This document shows positions 8,074-17,316 of a stretch of 64,000 nucleotides of DNA, in pieces. This DNA comes from DASYHS01 sp035998295 (lineage in GTDB: Bacteria > Pseudomonadota > Alphaproteobacteria > Azospirillales > Azospirillaceae): positions 9,449 through 73,448 of the forward strand of contig NZ_DASYHS010000024.1 in the NCBI RefSeq assembly GCF_035998295.1, given 5' to 3'. Within the stretch, counting starts at the first letter, position 1. Every line of letters begins with the position of its first letter. The translations under genes and the position numbers were made by a program. Under the pieces are notes generated by a model. That model was not told the DNA's origin. It ran no database searches and saw only the letters and a list, made by a program, of their open reading frames with translations.

Positions 8074-8137
8074 ACTCCCGTTTCCCGCACTGTCTCCCGG
8101 CCGGGCCTCGGATCCCGTCCCCGCCAAGGAGATAGGG

Positions 8138-8152
8138 CGCTGCAGTGCAGCG
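8138..8152. promoter_or_regulatory. Palindrome CGCTGCA-G-TGCAGCG upstream of chemoreceptor
   Basis: A perfect 7-bp inverted repeat with one central base in the relatively AT-rich 125-base gap between the chemoreceptor start (8073) and the end of cobP (8199). It lies 65 bases upstream of the receptor start, a suitable place for an operator. No matching regulator is visible, and no clear sigma-28 or sigma-70 promoter was found next to it. Confidence 0.35.
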
Positions 8153-8198
8153 TCACTCGCGGTAATACGAAAGTATGGGTACCGAAAAGGTAATATGC

Positions 8199-8732
8199 CT
8201 ATTTGGCGATGATGGGCAGGCCGGCCACCATGAACAGCACCCGGTCGACCGCCGCCGCGACCGCCTGGTGCAGCCGGCCCGCCTCGTCGCGGAACCGGCG
8301 CGCTAGCGCGTTGTCGGGCACGATGCCGAGGCCGACCTCGTTGGACACCAGGATGACGCGGCCGCCGAGCGCCGGCAGGGTCCGGGCCAGCCGGTCGCCT
8401 TCCGCGCGGACGTCGCGCCCGGCCTCCATCAGGTTGCTGAGCCACAAGGTGAGGCAGTCTACGAGCACGGTCGTGCCTGGCACCGCCTGCGCGGCGAGCG
8501 TTCCGGCAAGGTCGAGCGGTTCCTCGATCGTGCTCCAGCGAGGGCCCCGGTCGGCGCGGTGGCGCTCGATCCGCGATTGCATTTCTCCGTCCCGGGCTTC
8601 GGCGGTCGCGACATAGAGCAGGTGTCCCGGCTCCGCTTCGGCCAGATTCTGGGCGTGCCGGGTCTTGCCCGACCGGGCACCGCCCAGCACCAGCACCGTC
8701 CTCGCTTCCTGTGGCACGCGCCCCTCCAGCAT
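8199..8732 (-). CDS. cobP: Adenosylcobinamide kinase / adenosylcobinamide-phosphate guanylyltransferase
   Basis: A 177-residue bifunctional enzyme (CobP, CobU in enterics). It phosphorylates adenosylcobinamide and attaches GMP to form adenosyl-GDP-cobinamide, in nucleotide loop assembly of vitamin B12. The P-loop GGARSGKT is at about residues 17-24, followed by YVATAEARDGEM and the HRADRGPRW motif carrying the guanylylated histidine. VLVDCLTLWLSNL and VSNEVGLGIVP follow, as in the family. A GTG at 8717 behind GGAGGGG is an alternative start five codons in. It stands alone between two chemoreceptor genes; no other cobalamin gene is in the window. Confidence 0.92.
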   Translation of the reverse strand: MLEGRVPQEARTVLVLGGARSGKTRHAQNLAEAEPGHLLYVATAEARDGEMQSRIERHRADRGPRWSTIEEPLDLAGTLAAQAVPGTTVLVDCLTLWLSNLMEAGRDVRAEGDRLARTLPALGGRVILVSNEVGLGIVPDNALARRFRDEAGRLHQAVAAAVDRVLFMVAGLPIIAK

Positions 8733-8879
8733 CGCCTCCCGGACGGCAGTCTAGCCGGTCCGGCGGCTCCGGGCGAGCGGTGCCGTGATAACAATATGTC
8801 TCGCGGCCGTTAACGAAATTTTGATGTGCGGCGTGTATCAATCCGCGTCAACTAACTCGTGGGTTGAGGGAATCGCGTC

Positions 8880-10568
8880 ATGAAACTCAAACGCATGACC
8901 ATCGGGGTGCGGGTCGCCGGCATCGTGGCGCTTGCCCTGGCCGGTCTGGTGGTATTCGCGACTGCTGGAATTCTGGAGCTGCGGCGGCAGATCCTCGACG
9001 GGCGCGAAAGCACCCTGCGCAGCATCATCGACGCCTCGGAAACCATCGTCCTGCACTACGAGGCGAAGGCGCGCGAAGGAAAGCTGCCCGAGGCCGATGC
9101 CAAGGCCGCGGCGCTCGAGGCGATCGCGGCGCTGCGCTACGACGGGGTCGAATACGTGTGGGTCAACGACCTGGACCATCGGTTCGTGATGCACCCCATC
9201 TCGCCCCAGCTCGTCGGCCGGGACATGCGCGACCTTCAGGACGCCAACGGCAAATACCTTCTCCGCGAGATCGTGCGCATCGCCCGGACGCCGGAGAAGG
9301 AAGGCTTCATGACCTATGTGTGGCCGAGGCCGGGCAGCGAGGTCCCCGTCGACAAGCGCTCCTTCTTCCGCCTCTTCGAGCCCTGGGGCTGGATCTTCGC
9401 CACCGGGATGTACGTCGACGACGTCGGCACCCTGGTCATGGAGCGCGCCCTGCGCGTCGCCGGCATCCTAGCGCTGATCGCGGCGGTCGTACTGGCGGCG
9501 TCGGCGCTCGTCGCCCGCACGATCGTGGTGCCGGTGCGCCGCATGACGGAGGCCATGCACCGGCTCGCCGGCGGCGACACCGGGGCCGAGATTCCGGTGA
9601 CCGCGCGGCAGGACGAGATCGGCGACATGGCCCGGGCCGTTCTCGTCTTCCGCGACAACGCCCTCGAACGTGCCCGGCTGGAGGACGAGCGGGAGGCCGA
9701 GCGGACCGCGCGCGAGCGCCGGGTCGTCGCGATGGCCGAACTCGTCTCCTCCTTCGAAGCGGACGTCGCCGCTTCGCTCGGCGCGGTGGGACAGGCGGCC
9801 GGTACGATGCAGGGCGTGGCGCGGCGGATGGCGGAGGTCGCGGACCATACCAGCGGTCAGGCGGCGGGGGCCGCGACCGCCGTCGAGCAGACGTCCTCGA
9901 ACGTGCAGATGGTTGCCGCCGCCGCCGAGGAGGTCGCCGCCTCGACGGAGGAGATCGCGCGTCAGGTCGGGATGTCGTCGCGCATCTCGGGAGAGGCGGT
10001 CGAGGCGGTGTCCCGCTCCTCCGCGGCCGTCGAAGGGCTGTCCGCGGCGGCGGAGAAGATCGATCAGGTGGTCCGCATGATCTCGGAGATCGCGGGCCAG
10101 ACCAACCTGCTGGCTCTGAACGCCACGATCGAGGCGGCGCGCGCCGGCGAGGCCGGCAAGGGCTTCGCCGTCGTGGCAAGCGAAGTCAAGGCGCTGGCCA
10201 ACCAGACCGCGCGCGCGACGGGCGACATCGCCGCCCACATCGTCACGATGCAGCAGGCGACAGCCGGGACGGTCGACGCGATCACCGGGATCGGCGGCGT
10301 GATCGCCCGCATAACTCAGGGCACGGATCAGATCGCGGCTGCGGCCGACCAGCAGAAGGCCGCCGCGGCGGAGATCGCCCGCAACGCCTCGGAGGCGGCG
10401 ACCGGCACCCAGCAGGCATCCCGGAGCGCCGGGGCCGTGTCGTCCGCGGCCGAGGACGCGAGGGTGTCGGCGGCGGACGTTCTGTCGGCGTCCTCGGCGC
10501 TGTCGGTCGAGGCGGACGGCCTGCGCAAGCGGGTCGAAGGCTTCCTCGTCGCTATCCGCGCCGCCTGA
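8880..10568 (+). CDS. Methyl-accepting chemotaxis protein with single-Cache sensor (second copy)
   Basis: A 562-residue chemoreceptor. TM1 is at about 10-32. The periplasmic domain at about 34-182 looks like an sCache_2 domain (RYDGVEYVWVNDLDHRFVMHP, then GFMTYVWPRPG and FEPWGWIFATGMYVDDV), a fold that binds small organic acids or similar ligands. TM2 is at about 190-213. HAMP at about 213-265 carries MTEAMHRLAGGDTGAEI, and the signalling domain has its tip at about 395-440 (QTNLLALNATIEAARAGEAG). The ATG follows GAGGGAA. It has no C-terminal pentapeptide. The gene is followed within ten bases by a convergent small gene. Confidence 0.93.
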   Translation: MKLKRMTIGVRVAGIVALALAGLVVFATAGILELRRQILDGRESTLRSIIDASETIVLHYEAKAREGKLPEADAKAAALEAIAALRYDGVEYVWVNDLDHRFVMHPISPQLVGRDMRDLQDANGKYLLREIVRIARTPEKEGFMTYVWPRPGSEVPVDKRSFFRLFEPWGWIFATGMYVDDVGTLVMERALRVAGILALIAAVVLAASALVARTIVVPVRRMTEAMHRLAGGDTGAEIPVTARQDEIGDMARAVLVFRDNALERARLEDEREAERTARERRVVAMAELVSSFEADVAASLGAVGQAAGTMQGVARRMAEVADHTSGQAAGAATAVEQTSSNVQMVAAAAEEVAASTEEIARQVGMSSRISGEAVEAVSRSSAAVEGLSAAAEKIDQVVRMISEIAGQTNLLALNATIEAARAGEAGKGFAVVASEVKALANQTARATGDIAAHIVTMQQATAGTVDAITGIGGVIARITQGTDQIAAAADQQKAAAAEIARNASEAATGTQQASRSAGAVSSAAEDARVSAADVLSASSALSVEADGLRKRVEGFLVAIRAA

Positions 10569-10577
10569 GCATGGCGG

Positions 10578-10760
10578 TCAGGCCGGCTCCGGCAGGCCTT
10601 GGCCGCCGGAGCCGATCTCGGCTGCGATCCGGCTCAACCGGCTGTCGATGTCGCGGCGTTCGTCTTCGGAGAGGAAGTCGATTTCCTTGGTCCGGTGCAA
10701 CAGGTACGCCGCCTCGTCCAGGAACTCCAGAGCGATCTTCACCATGTCGTGGCCGGGCAT
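10578..10760 (-). CDS. Small hypothetical protein (60 aa)
   Basis: A 60-residue soluble helical protein (HDMVKIALEFLDEAAYLL, then a second helix after SEDERRDID). A near-perfect AAGGAGGTTCC ribosome-binding site precedes the ATG, which makes translation very likely despite the size. It ends ten bases from the convergent chemoreceptor gene. I recognise no family; similar short two-helix proteins occur in alphaproteobacteria. No regulator or partner is evident. Confidence 0.65.
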   Translation of the reverse strand: MPGHDMVKIALEFLDEAAYLLHRTKEIDFLSEDERRDIDSRLSRIAAEIGSGGQGLPEPA

Positions 10761-10984
10761 GGAACCTCCTTGTTTGCTTCCTTGACATTGCCAGACGGCC
10801 TGCCTTTGGCCAGATCGGAAGAGGGAATAATCCGAAATAGCCTCCTGTCGCCGCGTTAGCGGTGATGCGGAACTCCGGGCCGTTCCGGCACGTTACTTGC
10901 GTGCCCGTTATGCGCCCGCCTGGAGGAGGCTTGAACCCGAGCATCGAGAGACGGCAGGCGGGCACCGAAGGCGGCGCTCCGCGG

Positions 10985-12037
10985 ATGAACGTCCTCCTCG
11001 GCTGGCTGCGTCGCACCTTCGCCGACCCGCAGGCGACGATGCTCGTGATGCTCCTGCTTGGGGGCTTCGTCGTGCTGAGCCTGCTGGGCGGCGTGCTGGC
11101 GCCGGTGATCGCCAGCGTGGTTGTCGCCTACCTGCTCGAAGGGCCGGTCGGCTTCCTGGAGCGTCGGCGCGTTCCGCGGCTCGCGGCCGTGACCGTCGTC
11201 TTCCTGGTGTTCCTCGGCGTCCTGCTCGGGCTGTTCCTGTTCCTGGTGCCGCTGCTGCTGACCCAGATCGCCCAGTTGGCCCAGCAGATCCCCTCGATCT
11301 ATGTTCAAGCCCAGGAACTGCTGCTCGGCCTGCCGGACCGCTATCCGGAGCTGATCAGCCGCCGCCAGATCGCCGACGTCGCCGACCGGCTGCGCGAGGA
11401 GGTCGTCGGCTACGCCCAGATGCTGCTGGTCTATTCGGTCGCCTGGCTGCCGACGCTGGTCCAGCTCGGCATCTATCTCGTCCTGATGCCGATGCTGGTG
11501 TTCTTCTTCCTCAAGGACAAGCACCGCATCCTCTCCTGGTTCCTGGGATTCCTGCCGCCTGAACGGCCCTTGGTCGAGCGCGTCTGGCGCGAGGCCAACG
11601 TCAAGGTCGGCGGCTACGTCCGCGGCAAGGTCTACGAGATCGCGATCGTCGGCGCCGTCAGCTATCTTGCCTTCCTGGTGCTCGGCCTCGATTTCAGTGC
11701 CCTGCTCGCGGTCGCGACCGGGCTGTCCGTCCTGATCCCCTATGTCGGCGCGCTGCTCGCGGCGATCCCGGTCGTCCTCGCCGCCTATGGACAGTGGGGC
11801 CTCGCCGAGGGCCTGATCTGGGCCACGGTCGCCTATGCCGTGATCCAGTTCCTCGATGGCTTCGTCCTGGCGCCGCTGCTGCTCGCCGAGACGGCGGACC
11901 TGCATCCGAACGCGGTGATCGTCGCGATCCTGGTGTTCGGCGGCGTGTGGGGGTTCTGGGGTCTGTTCTTCGCCGTGCCGCTGGCGGCCCTGGTCCAGGC
12001 GGTGCTGTCCGCCTGGCCGCGCTCGCGCCCAGCCTGA
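10985..12037 (+). CDS. AI-2E family transporter (PerM/YdiK-like)
   Basis: A polytopic inner-membrane protein of about 350 residues. It begins with two TM helices (MLVMLLLGGFVVLSLL, then IASVVVAYLLEGPVGFLERR). The family signature region follows: FFFLKDKHRILSWFLGFLPPE at about residue 175, VWREANVKVGGYVRGK, and a final membrane block with LLAAIPVVLAAYGQWG and LHPNAVIVAILVFGGVWGFWGLFFAVPLAALV. Some members export AI-2; others are Na+/H+ antiporters, so the substrate is unknown here. The start is uncertain: ATG 10985, or TTG 10931 almost touching GGAGGAGG. Confidence 0.88.
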   Translation: MNVLLGWLRRTFADPQATMLVMLLLGGFVVLSLLGGVLAPVIASVVVAYLLEGPVGFLERRRVPRLAAVTVVFLVFLGVLLGLFLFLVPLLLTQIAQLAQQIPSIYVQAQELLLGLPDRYPELISRRQIADVADRLREEVVGYAQMLLVYSVAWLPTLVQLGIYLVLMPMLVFFFLKDKHRILSWFLGFLPPERPLVERVWREANVKVGGYVRGKVYEIAIVGAVSYLAFLVLGLDFSALLAVATGLSVLIPYVGALLAAIPVVLAAYGQWGLAEGLIWATVAYAVIQFLDGFVLAPLLLAETADLHPNAVIVAILVFGGVWGFWGLFFAVPLAALVQAVLSAWPRSRPA

Positions 12038-12193
12038 GCAGCCGTCCGCCGCGACCATCCCGCCGCCCGCGATCGTGACACGGCGGCCCGCTTTCCTGTT
12101 TGTCCGGCGGTACCTAACGGAAGGACATTACCCAATGCCCGAACGGTCGCGTCGGCGCGTCGCCGGCACGCAAGCATCGAGCGGCGCCGGGCG

Positions 12194-14941
12194 GTGAACC
12201 CCTGGTTTTTCAAGGGGCGGGCGGCGGGAACGGCCGCGTGGCTGCCCCTGGCGGCCGCCGCGTTCGGGATCCTGATCTCGGTGCTGACCTGGCGTGCGCT
12301 GCTGGAGGAGCAACGGGACGCGGCGCGCCGCACGGCCTCGGCCGAACTGGCGACCGCGGTCCAGATCGTGGGCGGGCGGCTCGACGAGATTCTGGAGGCG
12401 CTGCGCCGTGTGGCGCGGCGGTGGGAGCGGCTCGGCGGCAGGGAAAAACCCGAATTCGACCTCGAGGCGGAGGTGCTGCTCGAAAGCTATCCCAGCTTCC
12501 GTGCCGTGGGATGGGTCGGGCCGGACATGCGGATACGGTGGATCTTCCCCGAGGCGGGCAACGAGGCGGCGGCCGGGCTCAAGGTCGATGCCGAGCCGAT
12601 GCGCGCCGCCGCCTTCTCCCGGGCCCGGTCGCAGGGCGCGGCCTTCACCCCGCCGGTCCGCTTCGTGCAGGGCGGGATAGGCGTGGTTGGCGTCGTCTCG
12701 ATAGGGAACGGCGACGCCTGGAGGGGGTTCACCCACGCCGCCGTCGATTTGGGCGTACTGTTCCGGCGCGTGCTCCGTGGCGTCGTGAAGGAGAACGCCC
12801 TGACGATCACTGCGGACGGCGTGCCCGCCCTCGCCTTGGGCGAGCCCGGCGGCGCCACGGTCCACGAGACCTTCGATCTCGGCGGCGTGGTTTGGCGGGT
12901 CAGCCTCGGCGTGCCGACCCCCGATCCCTTCCTGCAGCACCTCGTGCTCGCCCTGGGCGTGGCGCTCTCCACGATGCTCGGGCTGGCGCTGCGGGGGCGC
13001 CTGGTCGCCGGTGCCTCCGCCGTCGAGGCGCGCGCCGCCGCCGGGGCGCTGGCGAGCAGCGAGGCGCAGCACCGGGCGATCATCGGCACCGCGGCGGAAG
13101 CGATCGTCGTCATCGACGGCGGTGGTAGGATCCGGTCCTTCAATCCCGCGGCCGAGCGCCTGTTCGGCTACCCCGAGGCCGAGGCCGTCGGGCGCGACGT
13201 CTCCCTGCTGATACCGGACGGCCGTGCCCGCTCCCCCGGCGAATACCTGGAGCAGTATGTGCGAAAGGCCGGGCGGCGCGTTTCCGGCATCGGCCCGGAG
13301 TTCGAAGGCCGCCGGAAGGACGGCAGCATCTTTCCCTTCGAGCTGTCGATCGCGCAGTGGAGCGCCGCCGGCGAGCGCCATTATACCGCGCTGATGCGCG
13401 ACGTGACGGAGAGAAAGCGGGCCGAGGCCGCCCTGCGCGAGAGCGAGCGCCGGTTTCGCGTTCTTGCCGAGACCATACCGCAGATCGTCTGGACGGCGGG
13501 GCCGGACGGGGCGCTCGACTACCTGAACCCGCGCTGGTCCGAGTTTACCGGGCAGCCGATGCCGGCCGGCCGCGGCTGGTCGTGGGGGCCCTTCGTCCAT
13601 CCCGACGACCGCGAGGCCACGACATCCGCCTGGCGTGCCGTCCTGGACAGCGTTTCCGAATACCGCATGGAGCATCGGCTGAGGGCCGCGGACGGCAGCT
13701 ATCGCTGGGTACGGACGCGCGCCGCGCCGCTGCTGGACGCGGACGGCCGGGTGCGGATGTGGGTCGGCACCGCGCTCGACGTCCATGACGAGTATGAGGC
13801 GTCGAGGCGGCTGCGCGAACGGACCGAGGCCCTGGAGGAGCTGGGCCGAACGCTCGACCTGGCGCCGGTCCTGGTCCGGGGGCTGGACGACCGGGTGGTC
13901 TACTGGAACCGCGGTACCGCCACGCTCTACGGCTGGTCGCCGGACGAAGCGGTCGGCCGGACGTCCCATGAGCTGCTCGCGACGCGCTTTCCCGACGGCC
14001 TGGAGACGGCACGCGAAGCCGTGTTGGCTTCCGGCTCATGGCGGGGCAAGCTGCGGCATCGGTGCAAGAACGGCAGCGAGGTGGTCGTGGAGAGCCTGTG
14101 GGCGCTGCATCGCGGCCCCGACGGGACGCCCCGCTCCATAATCGAGGTGAACACCGACGTCACGGACCGGGAGCGGGCCGAGGAGGAGGTGCGGGAACTC
14201 AACCGCACCCTGGAGGCCCGGGTCGAACGCAGGACGCAGCAGCTGGCCGACGCCAACACCGAACTCCAGTCCTTCGCCCACACCGTGGCGCACGATCTCC
14301 GTGCCCCGCTCAGGAGCATGACCGGATTCAGCCAAGCGCTCCTGGAGGATTACGGGGAGGCGCTGGACGAGACGGCGCAGGACTACCTGCAGCGGATCGC
14401 CGGCGGCGCCGGGCGCATGGACCAGTTGATCCAGGACCTGCTCTCCTACGCGAAGATCAGCCGGGAGGAGATCATGCTGTCCGCGGTGCCGCTGGAGAGG
14501 GTGGTGGCCGACGCGCTGGGCCATCTCGAGGCGGTCATCCGCGACGGCGGTGCGGAGCTGTCGGTCGAAAGCCCGCTGCCGTCGGTCGTCGCCCATCGCG
14601 GCGTGCTGGTCCACGTAGTGGTGAACCTGCTCTCGAACGCCGTGAAGTTCGTGCCGGCGGGCCGGCGGCCACGGATCGTCGTGCGGGCGGACCGGCAGGG
14701 CGGCCGCGTACGCCTGTGGGTCGAGGACAACGGGATCGGCGTCGCGGCCGAGCACCAGGGCCGGATCTTCCAGGTATTCCAGCGCCTGCACGGAGCGTCG
14801 GAATACCCGGGCACCGGCATCGGCCTCGCCATCGTGCGGCGCGGCACCGAGCGCATGGGCGGGGAGGCGGGCATCGAGTCCGCGCCGGGCCGGGGCAGCC
14901 GGTTCTGGATCGAGCTGATGGAGGCGGACGATGGCGGATGA
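12194..14941 (+). CDS. Membrane sensor histidine kinase with CHASE-like and three PAS domains
   Basis: A 915-residue sensor kinase. One TM helix lies at about 13-33, then a periplasmic CHASE-like region to about 255 (FRAVGWVGPDMRIRWIFPE), a second TM at about 258-277, and three PAS domains near 290, 420 and 550. These include AAEAIVVIDGGGRI and FNPAAERLFGY. A phytochrome-type HisKA region at about 690 has the phospho-acceptor histidine in VAHDLRAPLRSM, and the HATPase has VNLLSNAVKF, DNGIGV and GTGIGLAI. The start is GTG 12194. The gene overlaps the next gene, a response regulator, by 11 bases, so they form a cognate pair. Confidence 0.92.
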   Translation: MNPWFFKGRAAGTAAWLPLAAAAFGILISVLTWRALLEEQRDAARRTASAELATAVQIVGGRLDEILEALRRVARRWERLGGREKPEFDLEAEVLLESYPSFRAVGWVGPDMRIRWIFPEAGNEAAAGLKVDAEPMRAAAFSRARSQGAAFTPPVRFVQGGIGVVGVVSIGNGDAWRGFTHAAVDLGVLFRRVLRGVVKENALTITADGVPALALGEPGGATVHETFDLGGVVWRVSLGVPTPDPFLQHLVLALGVALSTMLGLALRGRLVAGASAVEARAAAGALASSEAQHRAIIGTAAEAIVVIDGGGRIRSFNPAAERLFGYPEAEAVGRDVSLLIPDGRARSPGEYLEQYVRKAGRRVSGIGPEFEGRRKDGSIFPFELSIAQWSAAGERHYTALMRDVTERKRAEAALRESERRFRVLAETIPQIVWTAGPDGALDYLNPRWSEFTGQPMPAGRGWSWGPFVHPDDREATTSAWRAVLDSVSEYRMEHRLRAADGSYRWVRTRAAPLLDADGRVRMWVGTALDVHDEYEASRRLRERTEALEELGRTLDLAPVLVRGLDDRVVYWNRGTATLYGWSPDEAVGRTSHELLATRFPDGLETAREAVLASGSWRGKLRHRCKNGSEVVVESLWALHRGPDGTPRSIIEVNTDVTDRERAEEEVRELNRTLEARVERRTQQLADANTELQSFAHTVAHDLRAPLRSMTGFSQALLEDYGEALDETAQDYLQRIAGGAGRMDQLIQDLLSYAKISREEIMLSAVPLERVVADALGHLEAVIRDGGAELSVESPLPSVVAHRGVLVHVVVNLLSNAVKFVPAGRRPRIVVRADRQGGRVRLWVEDNGIGVAAEHQGRIFQVFQRLHGASEYPGTGIGLAIVRRGTERMGGEAGIESAPGRGSRFWIELMEADDGG

Positions 14942-15380
14942 GCCGAAACCCATTCTTCTGGTCGAGGACGATCCCGACGATCAGCTGCTGATCCGTCGGG
15001 CCTTCACCAAGGCGAGGCTGCTGAACCCGTTGCGCGTCGTCGGGGACGGCGACGCGGCGGTCGACTATCTTTCCGGGGCGGAAGGCTATGCCGACCGCCA
15101 TGCCAACCCGCTGCCGGCGCTGCTGCTGCTGGACCTCAAGCTGCCCCGGCGCTCCGGGCTGGAGGTGCTGGAATGGCTCAGGTCCAGGCCGGCGCCGATG
15201 GGCAGGACCCCCGTGGTCGTGCTGACCTCGTCCAAGGAGAGCGCGGACGTGGACCGCGCCTACGAGCTGGGCGCCAACAGCTATCTCGTGAAGCCGGTGG
15301 ACTTCGACGGCCTGCTCGACATGATCAAGACGGCGGGCCTGTACTGGACCGTCCTGAACGAAGGGCCGTCGCGCGGCTGA
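14931..15380 (+). CDS. Single-domain response regulator (Rcp1-like)
   Basis: A 149-residue CheY-like receiver with no output domain. The acidic pocket is LVEDDPDD at about residues 10-17, the phospho-acceptor Asp is in LLLLDLKLP at about 66, the Thr/Ser is in VVLTSSKE at about 101, and the Lys is in YLVKPVDFD at about 122. It resembles the regulators paired with phytochrome-type kinases. Its start lies inside the end of the kinase gene, so translation is coupled. The output is presumably a phosphorelay or protein interaction; no target is visible. Confidence 0.92.
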   Translation: MADEPKPILLVEDDPDDQLLIRRAFTKARLLNPLRVVGDGDAAVDYLSGAEGYADRHANPLPALLLLDLKLPRRSGLEVLEWLRSRPAPMGRTPVVVLTSSKESADVDRAYELGANSYLVKPVDFDGLLDMIKTAGLYWTVLNEGPSRG

Positions 15381-15405
15381 CCGGCCGCCGCGGCCCTGCT
15401 CCGCC

Positions 15406-15801
15406 TCAGTGCAGCGTCGGGCCCGGGCCGGGCGGCGGCGCATCGGCCGCGACCGGGCCGGCCTGGTGATGGGCCAGCCGCCACTCGCCGTCCTCGACCA
15501 CGAACAGGTTGCTCGCCGCCAGCACGCCCTTTCCCAGCACTTCCTCGCACAGGACGAGGGCGGCGGCGCCCAGCAGCAGGGTGCGCTCGCCGCGCGTCTC
15601 GATCCGCGGGCCGCCGCCGGCGGCCAGGATGTCGCGCCAGCTCGCCATCACCTCCCGTCGGCCCAGAATCGGCTTGGCGCCGGGATGGATGCAGGCGACC
15701 TCCGCCCGTCTGGCCCAGATCCGGTCCATGGCGTCGAGGTCGCGGGTCGCGAAGGCCCGATAGAAGGCGCGGTTGGCGGACAGGACGGCGTCGATGGTCA
15801 T
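15406..15801 (-). CDS. Nuclear transport factor 2 / SnoaL-like family protein
   Basis: A 131-residue protein of the cone-shaped NTF2 fold. It has the helix AFYRAFATRDLDAMDRIWA, then HPGAKPILGRREVMASWRDIL and a final sheet with LVLCEEVLGKG and FVVEDGEWRLAHHQAG, as in DUF4440/SnoaL_3 proteins. The family contains isomerases, cyclases and non-enzymatic members, so no reaction can be assigned. ATG 15801 gives the usual compact start; a TTG at 15816 is in frame upstream. The last ten residues are Pro/Gly-rich. It lies downstream of egtB on the same strand, about 80 bases away. Confidence 0.8.
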   Translation of the reverse strand: MTIDAVLSANRAFYRAFATRDLDAMDRIWARRAEVACIHPGAKPILGRREVMASWRDILAAGGGPRIETRGERTLLLGAAALVLCEEVLGKGVLAASNLFVVEDGEWRLAHHQAGPVAADAPPPGPGPTLH

Positions 15802-15894
15802 GGGTGCGGGCTTCAACCGGATCCGAGGAGGGGGCAGTCTAGCACCACTTCCGCGGTCGTGCGCACGGGTCCGTGCGCCGGGCCGGTGTCGCCG

Positions 15895-17193
15895 TCACGC
15901 GTCCCGCGCCAGGCGGATGCCGGTGAAGGCGAGGCGCGCGTGCGGGGCCAGCGACTGGCGCCGGGTGGGCCCGGCATACTCGGCGGGCGTGACGCAGGAT
16001 CCGCCGCGTACGGTCATGTGGCCGCCGCCGGGCCGGAACCGCTCCACGGCGGCGGCAGGCGGCGCCGAGCGCGGATAGAGGACGGCCGGGCTCGCCGTCC
16101 ATTCCCAGCAGTCGCCGAACATCTGCCACGGCCCGTCGCCCAGGCACACCGCGGGCTGGGGATGCAGGCGGCCGGACTGCAGCAGGTTGCCCTCGACCGG
16201 GCGCTCGGCCGCCGCCGCCTCCCACTCGGCCTCGGTCGGCAGCCGCCTACCGGCCCAGCGGGCGAAGGCGTCGGCCTCGTAGTAGCTGACGTGGCAGACC
16301 GGCTCCGCCTCGTCGAGCGGCCTCGGCCCGGCCAGGGTCATGAGCTGCCATTCGCCGTGCAGACGGTGCCAGTAGAGCGGTGCGCGCCAGCCTCCGGCCT
16401 CGACGGCCGCCCGGCCGTCCGGCAGCCACAACGACGGTTCCCCGTAGCCGCCGTCCTCCATGAACTCCAGGTATTCCCCGCAGGTCGTCATCCGCCCGGC
16501 GATCGCGCAGGGTTCGAGCCAGTGCCGGTGCGGCGGCTGCTCGTGGTCGAGGGCGAAGGGGTCGCCCTCGGCCCCGATCCGGATGAAGCCGCCCTCGCGA
16601 GCGAACCATCCCGGCGCGGTGGCGGTGCGGGTGGCCGGCGGCGGCGGCGCGTGGTAGCCGGGCCGCCCGGGCAGCGACCACAGCAGGTGCTTGACGTCGC
16701 GGAGCATCGTCTCCTGGTGCTCGAGCTCGTGCATCACGCCGAGGCGGACCAGCCGTCCGAGTTCGTCCGGCACCTCCGCCTCCGAGCGCAGCAGGCGCAG
16801 GACTGCCGCGTTGACGTGCTCGCGGTAGCGCGTCACCTCGGCCTGTCCCGGTCGGGACAGCATGCCGCGCCGGCAGGCCGGGAACTGGTGCGCCACCGTC
16901 GGATCCACCTGGTCGAACAGGTAGCGGTAGGCGTCGTCGAACGGCGTGTAGCCCTGGACGTGCCGGGCCAGGACCAGCGCCTCGAAGAACCAGGTCGTAT
17001 GGGCGAGATGCCACTTCGCCGGATCGGTCTCCGGCGCGCTCTGGGCCATCTGGTCCTCGGCGCTGAGGCTGGCGGTCAGCATGCTGGTCCGGGCGCGGAC
17101 CCGCTGGAACAGCCGGCCGAGCCGCTCGCCGGCGGGCAGGGCGGGCGGGGCGGCGCCGTCAGGCGGCGCGGACGGATCGGCGTCGGGGTCCAT
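15895..17193 (-). CDS. egtB: Ergothioneine biosynthesis protein EgtB (hercynine oxygenase)
   Basis: EgtB is a non-haem iron sulfoxide synthase that joins hercynine to gamma-glutamylcysteine or cysteine with O2, the central step in ergothioneine synthesis. At 432 residues it has the family length. The N-terminal DinB_2-like bundle begins at about 30 and carries HLAHTTWFFE and the iron-binding HELEHQE. The C-terminal FGE-sulfatase-like domain, from about 195, contains GEYLEFMEDGGY, HVSYYEADAFARW, RLPTEAEWE and a final RGGSC. No egtD methyltransferase is in the window, though the two are usually adjacent. The gene is divergent from a HIT protein. Confidence 0.92.
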   Translation of the reverse strand: MDPDADPSAPPDGAAPPALPAGERLGRLFQRVRARTSMLTASLSAEDQMAQSAPETDPAKWHLAHTTWFFEALVLARHVQGYTPFDDAYRYLFDQVDPTVAHQFPACRRGMLSRPGQAEVTRYREHVNAAVLRLLRSEAEVPDELGRLVRLGVMHELEHQETMLRDVKHLLWSLPGRPGYHAPPPPATRTATAPGWFAREGGFIRIGAEGDPFALDHEQPPHRHWLEPCAIAGRMTTCGEYLEFMEDGGYGEPSLWLPDGRAAVEAGGWRAPLYWHRLHGEWQLMTLAGPRPLDEAEPVCHVSYYEADAFARWAGRRLPTEAEWEAAAAERPVEGNLLQSGRLHPQPAVCLGDGPWQMFGDCWEWTASPAVLYPRSAPPAAAVERFRPGGGHMTVRGGSCVTPAEYAGPTRRQSLAPHARLAFTGIRLARDA

Positions 17194-17316
17194 GTCCTCG
17201 GTCGGGCCGGATCGGGAGACCGGTCCAGCCTATTCCGGCCCGCCGCGCCCCGCAGGCTCTCCCAATGAATACGCCTTTAGTCCAGTATGTCGGGCGGTCG
17301 TGTGGGGAGAGGCGGG

